Source of the DNA: Cinnamomum chago
Taxonomy: Eukaryota > Streptophyta > Magnoliopsida > Laurales > Lauraceae
DNA: 64,000 bases
Assembly (NCBI GenBank): GCA_038049695.1
Contig: CP142451.1
Location: 46,759,001-46,823,000, forward strand
Direction of reading: 5' to 3'
Both the position numbers and the translations under genes were made by a program. The notes below the pieces were generated by a model that saw only the letters and a list, made by a program, of their open reading frames with translations, did no database searches and was not told where the DNA came from. Positions 22,962 through 33,974 of this stretch are shown in pieces. The stretch's first letter is position 1. Each line of letters opens with the position of its first letter.

Positions 22962-23378
22962 GGATTATATTCGCGAATGAAACTGGTTGTACCTTCCTGT
23001 ACGTGTCTTCCAGCGGCCCGGATTGGGTTGTCGAGGACGTAACTTTCGATCCGCCCGTCGGATTCGCCAATATGAAATACCGTTGGAAAGCTCGGGACGA
23101 GCAGATCGGCGGGGCAAGCAGGCAAACCCGTTTCGTGCCGCCGGCGGGGTCGGATTCGGCCATTCTCGATGCTGTATCCTCGGTTTTTTGCTCCCCGCTC
23201 CCCACGCCCATCGTTCCGACACCGGGAGGACGCAAGTCGCCCCAATCGTGGCCCGGAATTGGGGATCGTGATGCCCATGTGCCCCCTGCATAACTAAACA
23301 AAATAAAAAGTGTAATTGCGAGTGCCAAACGATCAGCGCCCAAGGAGGGAAGGCCGAAGTTGACTTCAAAAGCAAAAA

Positions 23379-23498
23379 GGGTGTGCAACACGAGGACTTC
23401 CCAGGAGGTCACCCATCCTAGTACTACTCTCGCCCAAGCACGGTTAACTGCGGAGTTCTGATGGGATCCGGTGCATTAGCGTTGGTATGATCGCACCC
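23379..23498 (-). rRNA. 5S rRNA: 5S rRNA gene copy 44
   Basis: Changes C117A, G56C, G17A, identical to copy 4. The upstream spacer 23499-23909 is class B2 with a CTAGAAACG right end. Confidence 0.97.
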
Positions 23499-23909
23499 GG
23501 ATTATATTCGCGAATGAAACTGGTTGTACCTTCCTGTTCGTGTCTTCCAGCGGCCCGGATTGGGTTGTCGGGGACGTAACTTTCGATCCGCCCGTCGGAT
23601 TCGCTAATATGATATACCGTTGGAAAGCTCGCGACGAGCAGATCGGCTGGGCAAACCGGCAAGCCCGATTCGTGCCGCCGACGGGGTCGGATTCGGCCAT
23701 TCTCGATGCTGTATCGTCGGTTTTTTGCTCCCCACGCCCATCGTTCCGAAACCGGGAGGACGAACGTCGCCCCCATCGTGGCCCGGAATAGGGGATCGTG
23801 AAGCCCAAGTGCCCCCTCCATAACTAAACAAAAAAAAAATTATAATTGCGAGGGCCAAACGATCTGCGCCCAAGGAGGGAAGGCCGAAGTTGACTAGAAA
23901 CGCAAAAAG

Positions 23910-24029
23910 GGGGGTGCAACACGAGGACTTCCCAGGAGGTCACCCATCCTAGTACTAATCTCGCACAAGCACGCTTAACTGCGGAGTTCTGATGGGATAC
24001 GGTGCTTTAGTGCTGGTATGATCGCACCC
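23910..24029 (-). rRNA. 5S rRNA: 5S rRNA gene copy 45, diverged
   Basis: Changes: G72T (IE), G65T, G31T, T24A, G19A. It has six C at the 3' end before the T-run. The upstream spacer 24030-24439 is class B3, a B spacer whose right end has the class A CAGCGCCCAAGG motif. Confidence 0.96.
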
Positions 24030-24439
24030 GGATTATATTCGCGAATGAAACTAGTTGTACCTTCCGGTTCGTGTGTTCCAGCGGCCCGGATTGTGTTGTC
24101 AGGGACGTAACTTTCGATCCGCCCGTCGGATTCGCCAATATTATATACCGTTGGAAAGCTCGCGACGAGCAGATCGGCTGGGCAAACCTGCAAGCCCGAT
24201 TCGTGCCGCCGGCGGGGTCGGATTCGGCCATTCTCGATGCTGTATCCTCGGTTTTTTGCTCCCCACGCCCATCGTTCCGACATCGGGAGGACGCACGTCG
24301 CCCCCATCGTGGCCCGGAATAGGGGATCGTGCAGCCCAGGTGCCCCCTCCATAACTAAAAAAAAAAAAAGTGTAATTGCGAGTGCCAAACGATCAGCGCC
24401 CAAGGAGGGAAGGCCGAAGTTGACTTGAAACGCAAAAAG

Positions 24440-24558
24440 GGGGGTGCAACACGAGGACTTCCCAGGAGGTCACCCATCCTAGTACTACTCTCGCCCAAGC
24501 ACGCTTTCTGCGGAGTTCTGATGGGATCCGGAGCATTAGCGCTGGTATGATCGCACCC
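24440..24558 (-). rRNA. 5S rRNA: 5S rRNA gene copy 46, A-box deletion
   Basis: One base is lost from the A box (positions 52-54 region) and A27T is present. Loss inside the A box changes its length and probably its binding by TFIIIA/TFIIIC. The following spacer, 24559-25348, is the fused spacer of the gene-less unit. Confidence 0.94.
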
Positions 24559-25348
24559 GGATTATATTCGCGAATGAAACTAGTTGTACCTTCCGGTTCG
24601 TGTGTTCCAGCGGCCCAGATTGGGTTGTCGGGGACGTAGCTTTCGATCCGCCCGTCGGATTCGCCAATATGATATACCGTTGGAAAGCTCGCGACGAGCG
24701 GATCGGCTTGGCAAACCGGCAAGCTCGATTTGTGCCGCCGGCGGGGTCGGATTCGGATATTCTCGATGCTGTATCCTCGGTTTTTTGCTCCCCGCTCCCC
24801 ATGCCCATCGTTCCGACACCGGGAGGACGCACGTCGCCCCAATCGTGGCCCGGAATAGGGGATCGTGATACCCATGTGCCCCCTACATAACTAAACAAAA
24901 TAAAAAGTGTAATTGCGAGTGCCAAACGATCAGCGCCCAAGGAGGGAAGGCCGAAGTTGACTTCAAAAGCAAAAAGGGTTCGTGTGTTCCAGCGGCCCGG
25001 ATTGGGTTGTCGGGGACGTAACTTTCGATCCGCCCGTCGGATTCTCCATTATGATATACCGTTGGAAAGCTCGGGACGAGCAGATCGGCCGAGCAAAATA
25101 GCAAGCCCGTTTCGTACCGCCGGCGGGGTCGGATTCGGCCATTCTCGATGCTGTATCCTCGGTTTTTTGCTCCCCACGCCCATCGTTCCGACACCGGGAG
25201 GACGCACGTCGCCCTCATCGTGGCCCGGAATCGGGGATCGTACAGCCCAGGTGCCCCCTCCATAACTAAACAAAAAAAAGTGTAATTGCGAGTGCCAAAC
25301 GATCGGCGACAAAGGAGGGAAGGCCGAAGTTGACTTGAAACGCAAAAA
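24559..25348. other. Fused double spacer of a unit that lost its 5S gene
   Basis: 790 bp between copies 46 and 47, where one spacer and one gene would normally repeat. The first part has a B-like left half and a class A right half (doubled GCTCCCC, A/T tract). It stops at the A-run that should precede a gene and passes directly into the start-proximal part of a second spacer. The second part is A-like on the left and B1 on the right. Confidence 0.93.
24976..24978. other. Deletion scar: 5S gene and proximal promoter missing
   Basis: The run AAAAAGG of the terminator side continues as GTTCGTGTGTTCC, which normally lies about 36 bases upstream of a gene start. Spacing between neighbouring gene starts (909 bp against an expected ~1,067) gives a loss of about 155-158 bp. 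Two or three G shared by both edges suggest a microhomology deletion. Confidence 0.92.
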
Positions 25349-25467
25349 GGGGTGCAACACGAGGACTTCGTAGGAGGTCACCCATCCTAGTACTACTCTC
25401 GCACAAGCACGCTTAACTGCGGAGTTCTGATGGGATCCGGAGCATTAGCGCTGGTATGATCGCACCC
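25349..25467 (-). rRNA. 5S rRNA: 5S rRNA gene copy 47
   Basis: Changes: G98C and G97A next to the C box, G65T, A27T; -2 C>T. The upstream spacer 25468-25875 is class B2 with GCACCCC instead of GCTCCCC. Confidence 0.96.
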
Positions 25468-25875
25468 GAATTATATTCGCGAATGAAACTAGTTGTACCT
25501 TCCGGTTCGTTTGTTCAAGCGGCCCGGATTGGGTTGTCGGGGACGTAACTTTCGATCCGCCCGTCAGATTCGCCAATATGATATAGCGTTGGAAAGCTCG
25601 CGACGAGCAGATCGGCTGGGCAAACCGACAAGCCCGATTCGTGCCGCCGGCGGGGTCGGATTCGGCCACTCTCGATGCTGTATCCTCGGTTTTTTGCACC
25701 CCACGCCCATCGTTCCTACACCGGGAGGACGCACGTCGCCCCCATCGTGGCCCGGAATCGGGGATCGTGCAGCCCAGGTGCCCCCTCTATAACTAAAAAA
25801 AAAAAAGTGTAATTGCGAGAGCCAAACGATCTGCGCCCAAAGAGGGAAGGCCGAAGTTGACTTGAAACGCAAAAA

Positions 25876-25995
25876 GGGGGTGCAACACGAGGACTTCCCA
25901 GGAGGTCACCCATCCTAGTACTACTCTCGCCCAAGCACGCTTAACTGCGGAGTTCTGATGGGATCCGGAGCATTAGCGCTGGTTTGATCGCACCC
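25876..25995 (-). rRNA. 5S rRNA: 5S rRNA gene copy 48
   Basis: Changes: A27T, T12A; -2 C>T. The upstream spacer 25996-26404 is class B1. Confidence 0.97.
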
Positions 25996-26404
25996 GAATT
26001 ATATTCGCGAATGAAAGTAGTTGTACCTTCCGGTTCGTGTGTTCCAGCAGCCCCGATTGGGTTGTCGGGGACGTAACTTTCGATTCGCCCGTCGGATTCG
26101 CCAATATGATATACCGTTGGAAAGCTCGCGACGAGCAGAACGGCTGGGCAAACCTACAAGCTCGATTCGTGCCGCCGGCGGGGTCGGATTCGGCCATTCT
26201 CGATGCTGTATCCTCGGTTTTTTGCTCCCAACTACCATCGTTCCGACACCGGGAGGACGCATGTCGCGCCCATCGTGGCCCGGAATAGGGGATCGTGCAG
26301 CCCAGGTGCCCCCTCCGTAACTAAACAAAAAAAAAGTGTAATTGCGAGTGCCAAAGGATCGGCGACAAAGGAGGGAAGGCCGAAGTTGACTTGAAACGCA
26401 AAAA

Positions 26405-26499
26405 GGAGGTCACCCATCCTAGTACTACTCTCGCCCAAGCACGCTTAACTGCGGAGTTCTGATGGGATCCGGTGCATTAGCGTTGGTATGATCGCACCC
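26405..26499 (-). pseudogene. 5S rRNA: 3'-truncated 5S rRNA gene copy 49
   Basis: Only 95 bp remain: the 3'-terminal 25 bases, including part of the C box and the whole 3' strand of the closing stem, are missing. An AGG motif is present at both edges of the normal sequence, so the loss looks like a slip between short direct repeats. The A box, IE and upstream element are intact (G17A is the only other change) and the T-run still follows, so a short transcript that cannot fold as 5S is conceivable. The upstream spacer 26500-26917 is class A. Confidence 0.95.
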
Positions 26500-26917
26500 G
26501 GATTATATTCGCGAATGAAAATGGTTGTACCTTCCGGTTCGTGTCTTCCAGCGGCCTGGATTGGGTTGTCGGGGACGTAACTTTAGATCCGCCCGTCGGA
26601 TTCGCCAATATGATATACCGTTGGAAAGCTCGGGACGAGCAGATCGGCGGGACAAATAGGCAAAGCCCGTTTCGTACCGCCGGCGGGGTCGGATTCGGCC
26701 ATTCTCGATGCTGTATCCTCGGTTTTTTGTTCCCCGCTCCCCACGCCCATCGTTCCGACACCGGGAGGACGCACGTCGCCCCCATCGTGGCCCGGAATAG
26801 GGGATCATGATGCCCATGTGCCCCCTGCATAACTAAACAAAATAAAAAGTGTAATTGCGAGTGCCAAACGATCAGCGCCCAAGGAGGGAAGGCTGAAGTT
26901 GACTTCAAAAGCAAAAA

Positions 26918-27037
26918 GGAGGTGCAACACGAGGACTTCCCAGGAGGTCACCCATCCTAGTACTACTCTCGCCCATGCACGCTTAACTACGGAATTCTGA
27001 TGGGATCCGGTGCATTAGCGCTGGTATGATCGCACCC
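26918..27037 (-). rRNA. 5S rRNA: 5S rRNA gene copy 50
   Basis: Changes C118T, T62A, C49T, C44T, as in copies 26 and 43; -9 A>T as in copies 25 and 42. It joins features of two neighbours of the 9-kb block, a sign of exchange with it. The upstream spacer 27038-27454 is class A. Confidence 0.97.
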
Positions 27038-27454
27038 GGATTATAATCGCGAATGAAACTGGTTGTACCTTCCGGTTCGTGTCTTCCAGCGGCCCGGATT
27101 GGGTTGTAGGGGACGTAACTTTCGATCCGCCCGTCGGATTCGCCAATATGATATACCGTTGGAAAGCTCGGGACGAGCAGATATTCGGGGCAAACAAGAA
27201 AGCCGGTTTCGTACCTCTGGCGGGGTCGGATTCGGCCATTCTCGATGCAGTATCCTCGGTTTTTTGCTCCCCGCTCCACACGCACATCGTTCCGACACCG
27301 GGAGGACGCACGTCGCCCCCATCGTGGCCCGGAATAGGAGATCGTGTTGCCCATGTGCGCCCTGCATAACAAAACAAAATAAAAAGTGTAATTGCGAGTG
27401 CCAAACGATCAGCGCCCAAGGAGGGAAGGCCGAAGTTGACTTCAAAAGCAAAAA

Positions 27455-27574
27455 GGAGGTGCAACACGAGGACTTCCCAGGAGGTCACCCATCCTAGTAC
27501 TACTCTCGCCCATGCACGCTTAACTGCGGAATTCTGATGGGATCCGGTGCATTAGCGCTGGTATGATCTCACCC
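27455..27574 (-). rRNA. 5S rRNA: 5S rRNA gene copy 51
   Basis: Changes: C118T, T62A, C44T, C6A. C6A breaks the last pair of the closing stem. The upstream spacer 27575-27991 is class A. Confidence 0.97.
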
Positions 27575-27991
27575 GGATTATATTCGCGAATGAAACTGGT
27601 TGTACCTTCCTGTTCGTGTCTTCCAGCGGCCCGGATTGGGTTGTCGGGGACGTAACTTTCGATCCGCCCGTCGGATTCGCCGATATGATATACCGTTGGA
27701 AAGCTCGGGACGAGCAGATCGGCGGGGCAAGCAGGCAAGCCCGGTTAGTGCCGCCGGCGGGGTCGGATTCGGCCATTCTCGATGCTGTATCCTCGGTTTT
27801 TTGCTCCCCGCTCCCCACGCCCTTCGTTCCGACACCGGGAGGACGCAAGTCGCCCCAATCGTGGCCCGGAATAGGGGATCGTGATGCCCATGTGCCCCCT
27901 GCATAACTAAACAAAATAAAAAGTGTAATTGCGAGTGCCAAACGATCAGCGCCCAAGGAGGGAAGGCCGAAGTTGACTTCAAAAGCAAAAA

Positions 27992-28111
27992 GGATTTGCA
28001 ACACGAGGACTTCCCAGGAGGTCACCCATCCTAGTACTACTCTCGCCCAAGCACGCTTAACTACGGAGTTCTGATGGGATCCGGTGCATTAGCGCTGGTA
28101 TGATCGCACCC
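27992..28111 (-). rRNA. 5S rRNA: 5S rRNA gene copy 52, broken closing stem
   Basis: Three adjacent changes, C118T, C117A and C116A, remove most of the pairing with the 5' GGG; also C49T. The upstream spacer 28112-28528 is class A with GCGCCCC in the second 7-mer. Confidence 0.95.
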
Positions 28112-28528
28112 GGATTATATTCGCGAATGAAACTGGTTGTACCTTCCTGTTCGTGTCTTCCAGCGGCCTGGATTGGGTTGTCGGGGACGTAACTTTCGAT
28201 CCGCCCGTCGGATTCGCCAATATGATATACCGTTGGAAAGCTCGAGACGAGCAGATCGGCGGGGCAAAAATGGAAGCCCGTTTCGTACCGCCGGCGGGGT
28301 CGGATTCGGCCATTCTCGATGCTGTATCCTCGGTTTTTTGCTCCCCGCGCCCCACGCCCATCGTTCCGACACCGGGAGGACGCACGTCGCCGCAATCGTG
28401 GCCCAGAATAGGGGATCGTGATGCCCATGTGCCCCCTGCATAACTAAACAAAATAAAAAGTGTAATTGCGAGTGCCAAACGATCAGCGCCCAAGGAGGGA
28501 AGGCCGAAGTTGACTTTGAAAGCAAAAA

Positions 28529-28648
28529 GGGGGTGCAACACGAGGACTTCCCAGGAGGTCACCAATCCTAGTACTACTCTCGCCCAAGCACGCTTAACTG
28601 CGGAGTTCTGATGGGATCCGGTGCATTAGCGTTGGAATGATCGCACCC
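28529..28648 (-). rRNA. 5S rRNA: 5S rRNA gene copy 53
   Basis: Changes: G85T (C box), G17A, A13T. The upstream spacer 28649-29058 is class B2 with a CTAGAAACG right end. Confidence 0.97.
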
Positions 28649-29058
28649 GGATTATATTCGCGAATGAAACTGGTTGTACCTTCCTGTTCGTGTCTTCCAG
28701 CGGCCCGGATTGGGTTGTCGGGGACGTAACTTTCGATCCGCCCGTCGGATTCGCCAATATGATATACCGTTGGAAAGCTCGCGACGAGCAGATCGGCTGG
28801 GCGAACCGGCAAGCCCGATTCGTGCCGCCGGCGGGGTCGGATTCGGCCATTCTCGATGCTGTATACTCGGTTTTTTGCTCCCCACGCCCATCGTTCCGAC
28901 ACCGGGAGGACGAACGTCGCCCCCATCGTGGCCCGGAATAGGGGATCGTGAAGCCTAGGTGCCCCCTCCATAACTAAAGAAAAAAAAAAGTGTAATTGCG
29001 AGGGCCAAACGATCTGCGCCCAAGGAGGGAAGGCCGAAGTTGTCTAGAAACGCAAAAA

Positions 29059-29178
29059 GGGGGTGCAACACGAGGACTTCCCAGGAGTTCACCCATCCTA
29101 GTACTACTCTCGCAGAAGCACGCTTAACTGCGGAGTTCTGATGGGATCCGGTGCATTAGCGCTGGTATGATCGCACCC
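29059..29178 (-). rRNA. 5S rRNA: 5S rRNA gene copy 54
   Basis: Changes: C91A, G65T, G64C. Its relative in the 5-unit duplication is copy 59. The upstream spacer 29179-29585 is class B3. Confidence 0.97.
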
Positions 29179-29585
29179 GGATTATATTCGCGAATGAAAC
29201 TAGTTGTACCTTCCGGTTCGTGTGTTCCAGCGGCCCAGATTGGGTTGTCGGGGACGTAACTTTCGATCCGCCCGTCGGATTCACCAATATGATATACCGT
29301 TGGAAAGCTCGCGACGAGCAGATCGGCTCGGCAAACCTGCAAGCCCGATTCGTGCCGCCGGCGGGGTCGGATTCGGCCATTCTCGATGCTGTATCCTCGG
29401 TTTTTTGCTCCCCACGCCCATCGTTCCGACACCGGGAGGACGCACGTCGCCCCCATCGTGGCCCGGAATAGGGGATCGTGCAGCCCAGGTGACCCCTCCA
29501 TAACTAAAAAAAAAAAGTGTAATTACGAGTGCCAAACGATCAGCGCCCAAGGAGGGAAGGCCGAAGTTGACTTGAAACGCAAAAA

Positions 29586-29705
29586 GGGGGTGCAACACGA
29601 GGACTTCCCAGGAGGTCACCCAACCTAGTACTACTCTCGCCTAAGCACGCTTTACTGCGGAGTTCTGATGGGATCTGGAGCATTAGCGATGGTATGATCG
29701 CACCC
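29586..29705 (-). rRNA. 5S rRNA: 5S rRNA gene copy 55, diverged
   Basis: Changes: A83T (C box), G64A and T53A (A box), G30A, A27T, G17T. Its relative is copy 60. The upstream spacer 29706-30122 is class A. Confidence 0.96.
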
Positions 29706-30122
29706 GGATTATATTCGCGAATGAAACTAGTTGTACCTTCCGGTTCGTGTGTTCCTGTGGCCCGGATTGGGTTGTCGGGGACGTAACTTTCGATCCGCCA
29801 GTCGGATTCGCCAATATGATATACCGTTGGAAAGCTCGAGACGAGCAGATCGGCGGGGCAAACAGGCAAGCCCGTTTCGTGTCGCCGGCGGGGTCGGATT
29901 CGGCCATTCTCGATGCTGTATCCACGGTTTTTTCCTCCCCGCTCCCCACGCCCATCGTTCCGACACCGAGAGGACGCACGTCGCCCCCATCGTGGCCCGG
30001 AATAGGGGATCGTGATGCCCATGTGCCCCCTGCATAACTAAACAAAATAAAAAGTGTAATTGCGAGTGCCAAACGATAAGCGCCCAAGGAGGGAAGGCCG
30101 AAGTTGACTTCAAAAGCAAAAA

Positions 30123-30242
30123 GGGGGTGCAACACGAGGACTTCCCTGGAGGTCACCCATCCTAGTACTACTCTCGCCCATGCACGCTTAACTGCGGTGT
30201 TCTGATGTGATCCGGTGCATTAGCGCTGGTATGATCGCACCC
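30123..30242 (-). rRNA. 5S rRNA: 5S rRNA gene copy 56
   Basis: Changes: T96A (C box), T62A (A box), T45A, C35A. Its relative is copy 61. The upstream spacer 30243-30659 is class A. Confidence 0.97.
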
Positions 30243-30659
30243 GGATTATATTCGCGAATGAAACTGGTCGTACCTTCCTGTTCGTGTCTTCCAGCTGCCC
30301 GGATTGGGTTGTCGGGGACGTAACTTTCGATCCGCCCGTCGGATTCGCCAATATGATATACCGTTGGAAAGCTCGGGACGAGCAGATCGGCGGGGCAAGC
30401 AGGCAAGCCCGTTTCGTGCCGCCGGCGGGGTCGGATTCGGCCATTCTCGATGCTGTATCCTCGGTTTTTTGCTCCCCGCTCCCCACGCCCATCGTTCCGA
30501 CACCGGGAGGACGCACGTCGCCCCAATCGTGGCCCGGAATAGGGGATCGTGATACCCATGTGCCCCCTGCATAACTAAACAAAATAAAAAGTGTAATTGC
30601 GAGTGCCAAACGATCAGCGCCCAAGGACGGAAGGCCGAAGTTGACTTCAAAAGCAAAAA

Positions 30660-30779
30660 GGGTGTGCAACACGAGGACTTCCTAGGAGGTCAGCCATCCT
30701 AGTACTACTCTCGCCCAAGCACGCTTAACTACGGAGTTCTGATGGGATCCGGTGCATTAGCGCTGGTATGATCGCACCC
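30660..30779 (-). rRNA. 5S rRNA: 5S rRNA gene copy 57
   Basis: Changes: C117A, G97A, G87C (C box), C49T; -12 C>G. The upstream spacer 30780-31196 is class A. Confidence 0.97.
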
Positions 30780-31196
30780 GGATTATATTCCCGAATGAAA
30801 CTGGTTGTACCTTCCTGTTCGTGTCTTCCAGCGGCCCGGATTGGGTTGTCGGGGACGTAACTTTCGATCCGCCCGTCGGATTCGCCAATATGATATACCG
30901 TTGGAAAGCTCGGGACGAGCAGATCGGCGAGGCAAGCAGGCAAGCCCGTTTCGTACCGCCGGCGGGGTCGGATTCGGCCATTCTCGATGCTATATCCACG
31001 GTTTTTTGCTCCCCGCTCCCCACGCCCATCGTTCCGACACCGGGAGGACGCACGTCGCCCCCATCGTGGCCCGGAATAGTGGATCGTGATGCCCATTTGC
31101 CCCCTGCATAACTAAACAAAATAAAAAGTGTAATTCCGAGTGCCAAACGATCAGCGCCCAAGGAGGGAAGGCCGAAGTTGACTTCAAAAGCAAAAA

Positions 31197-31316
31197 GGGG
31201 GTGCAACAAGAGGACTTCCCAGGAGGTCACCCATCCTAGTACTACTCTCGCCCAAGCACGCTTAACTGCGGAGTTCTGAATGGATCCGGTGCATTAGCGC
31301 TGGTATGATCGCACCC
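31197..31316 (-). rRNA. 5S rRNA: 5S rRNA gene copy 58
   Basis: Changes: G108T, A37T, C36A; -13 G>A hits the conserved upstream GC. The upstream spacer 31317-31725 is class B2. Confidence 0.97.
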
Positions 31317-31725
31317 GGATTATATTCGTGAATGAAACTGGTTGTACCTTCCGGTTCGTGTCTTCCAACGGCCCGGATTGGGTTGTCGGGGACGTAACTT
31401 TCGATCCGCCCGTCGGATTCGCCAATATGATATACCGTTGGAAAGCTCGCGACGAGCAGATCGGCTGGAAAAATCGGCAAGCCCGATTCGTGCCGCCGGC
31501 GGGGTCGGATTCGGCCATTCTCGATGCTGTATCCTCGGTTTTTTGCTCCCCACGCCCATCGTTCCGACACCGGGAGGACGAACGTCGCCCCCATCGTGGC
31601 CCGGAATAGGGGATCGTGAAGCCTAGGTGCCCCCTCCATAACGAAAGAAAAAAAAAGTGTAATTGCGAGGGCCAAACGATCTGCGCCCAAGGAGGGAAGG
31701 CCGAAGTTGACTAGAAACGCAAAAA

Positions 31726-31845
31726 GGGGGTGCAACACGAGGACTTCCCAGGAGTTCACCCATCCTAGTACTACTCTCGCAGAAGCACGCTTAACTGCGG
31801 AGTTCTGATTGGATCCGGTGCATTAGCGCTGGTATGATCGCACCC
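31726..31845 (-). rRNA. 5S rRNA: 5S rRNA gene copy 59
   Basis: Changes: C91A, G65T, G64C, C36A. The upstream spacer 31846-32251 is class B3 with a short A tract and a small loss (GGTGCCAATCC). Confidence 0.97.
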
Positions 31846-32251
31846 GGATTATATTCGCGAATGAAACTAGTTGTACCTTCCGGTTCGTGTGTTCCAGCGG
31901 CCCGGATTGGGTTGTCGGGGACGTAACTTTCGATCCGCCCGTCGGATTCGCCAATATGATATACCGTTGGAATGCTCGCGACGAGCAGATCGGCTGGGCA
32001 AACCTGCAAGCCCGATTCGTGCCGCCGGCGGGGTCGGATTCGGCCATTCTCGATGCTGTATCCTCGGTTTTTTGCTCCCCACGCCCATCGTTCCGACACC
32101 GGGAGGACGCACGTCGCCCCCATCGTGGCCCGGAATAGGGGATCGTGCAGCCCAGGTGCCAATCCATAACTAAAAAAAAAAGTGTAATTGCGAGTGCCAA
32201 ACGATCAGCGCCCAAGGAGGGAAGGCCGAAGTTGACTTGAAACGCAAAAAA

Positions 32252-32370
32252 GGGGTGTAACACGAGGACTTCCCAGGAGGTCACCCAACCTAGTACTACT
32301 CTCGCCTAAGCACGCTTTACTGCGGAGTTCTGATGGGATCCGGAGCATTAGCGCTGGTATGATCGCACCC
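32252..32370 (-). rRNA. 5S rRNA: 5S rRNA gene copy 60
   Basis: Changes: G113A (stem), A83T, G64A, T53A, A27T; six T follow as terminator. The upstream spacer 32371-32787 is a B-left/A-right hybrid, like the first part of the fused spacer at 24559. Confidence 0.96.
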
Positions 32371-32787
32371 GGATTATATTCGCGAATGAAACTAGTTGTA
32401 CCTTCCGGTTCGGGTGTTCCAGCGGCCCGTATTGGGTTGTCGGGGACGTAACTTTCGATCCGCCCGTCGGATTCGCCAATATGATATACCGTTGGAAAGC
32501 TCGCGACGAGCAGAGCGGCTCGGCAAACCGGCAAGCTCGATTTGTGCCGCCGGCGAGGTCGGATTCAGCCATTCTCGATGCTGTATCCTCGGTTTTTTGC
32601 TCCCCGCTCCCCACGCCCATCGTTCCGACACCGGGAGGACGCACGTCGCCCTAATCGTGGCCCGGAATAGGGGATCGTGATGCCCATGTGCCCCCTGCAT
32701 AACTAAACAAAATAAAAAGTGTAATTGCGAGTGCCAAACGATAAGCGCCCAAGGAGGGAAGGCCGAAGTTGACTTCAAAAGCAAAAA

Positions 32788-32907
32788 GGGGGTGCAACAC
32801 GAGGACTTCCCTGGAGGTCACCCATCCTAGTACTACTCTCGCCCATGCACGCTTAACTGCGGTGTTCTGATGTGATCCGGTGCATTAGCACTGGTATGAT
32901 CGCACCC
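32788..32907 (-). rRNA. 5S rRNA: 5S rRNA gene copy 61
   Basis: Changes: T96A, T62A, T45A, C35A, C18T. The upstream spacer 32908-33324 is class A. Confidence 0.97.
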
Positions 32908-33324
32908 GGATTATATTCGCGAATGAAACTGGCCGTACCTTCCTGTTCGTGCCTTCCAGCTGCCCGGATTGGGTTGTCGGGGACGTAACTTTCGATCCGC
33001 CCGTCGGATTCGCCAATATGATATACCGTTGGAAAGCTCGGGACGAGCAGATCGGCGGGGCAAGCAGGCAAGCCCGTTTCGTACCGCCGGCGGAGTCGGA
33101 TTCGGCCATTCTCGATGCTGTATCCTCGGTTTTTTGCTCCCCGCTCCCCACGCCCATCGTTCCGACACCGGGAGGACGCACGTCGCCCCAATCGTGGCCC
33201 GGAATAGGGGATCGTGATGCCCATGTGCCCCCTGCATAACTAAACAAAATAAAAAGTGTAATTGCGAGTGCCAAACGATCAGCGCCCAAGGAGGGAAAGC
33301 CGAAGTTGACTTCAAAAGCAAAAA

Positions 33325-33444
33325 GGGGGTGCAACACGAGGACTTCCCAGGAGGTCACCCATCCTAGTACTACTCTCGCCCAAGCACGCTTAACTGCGGA
33401 GTTCTGATGGGATCCGGTGCATTAGAGTTGGTATGATCGCACCA
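33325..33444 (-). rRNA. 5S rRNA: 5S rRNA gene copy 62, altered first base
   Basis: Changes: G19T, G17A, G1T; -3 T>C. G1T replaces the initiating purine and opens the end of the closing stem. The upstream spacer 33445-33854 is an A-left/B1-right hybrid. Confidence 0.95.
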
Positions 33445-33854
33445 GGGTTATATTCGCGAATGAAACTGGTTGTACCTTCCTGTTCGTGTCTTCCAGCGGC
33501 CCGGATTGGGTTGTTGGGGACGTAACGTTCGATCCGCCCGTCGGATTCGCCAATATGATATACCGTTGGAAAGCTCGGGACGAGCAGATCGGCGAGGCAA
33601 GCAGGCAAGCCCAATTCGTGCCGCCGGCTGGGTCAGATTCGGCCATTCTCGATGCTTTATCCTCGGTTTTTTGCTCCCCACGCCCATCGTTCCGACACCG
33701 GGAGGAAGCACGTCGCCCCCATCGTGGCCCGGAATAGGGGATCGTGCAGCCCAGGTGCCCCCTCCATAACTAAACAAAAAAAAAAGTGTAATTGCGAGTG
33801 CCAAACGATCGGCGACAAAGGAGGGAAGGCCGAAGTTGACTTGAAACGCAAAAA

Positions 33855-33974
33855 GGGGGTGCAACACGAGGACTTCCCAGGAGGTCACCCATCCTAGTAC
33901 TACTCTCGCACATGCACGCTTAACTGCGGAGTTCTGATGGGATCCGGAGCATTAGCGATGGTATGATCGCACCC
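33855..33974 (-). rRNA. 5S rRNA: 5S rRNA gene copy 63
   Basis: Changes: G65T, T62A, A27T, G17T; -2 C>T. The upstream spacer 33975-34383 is class B2 with a CTAGAAACG end. Confidence 0.97.

Larger units (their letters stand above)
14203..23260. repeat. 9,059-bp tandem duplication, right copy
   Basis: Right copy of the 17-unit block, covering copies 27-43. Its right edge is where the AATTGGGG-marked spacer continues as class A at 23261, while the equivalent place in the left copy (14203 onward) switches to class B2. It is one base shorter than the left copy. Confidence 0.95.

Noticed and set aside
5144-23260. The 9-kb duplication as a pure assembly artefact
   Set aside because: The copies differ at about a dozen scattered bases and the junction is a new hybrid sequence rather than a repeat of an existing one. 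An artefact cannot be fully excluded without reads.
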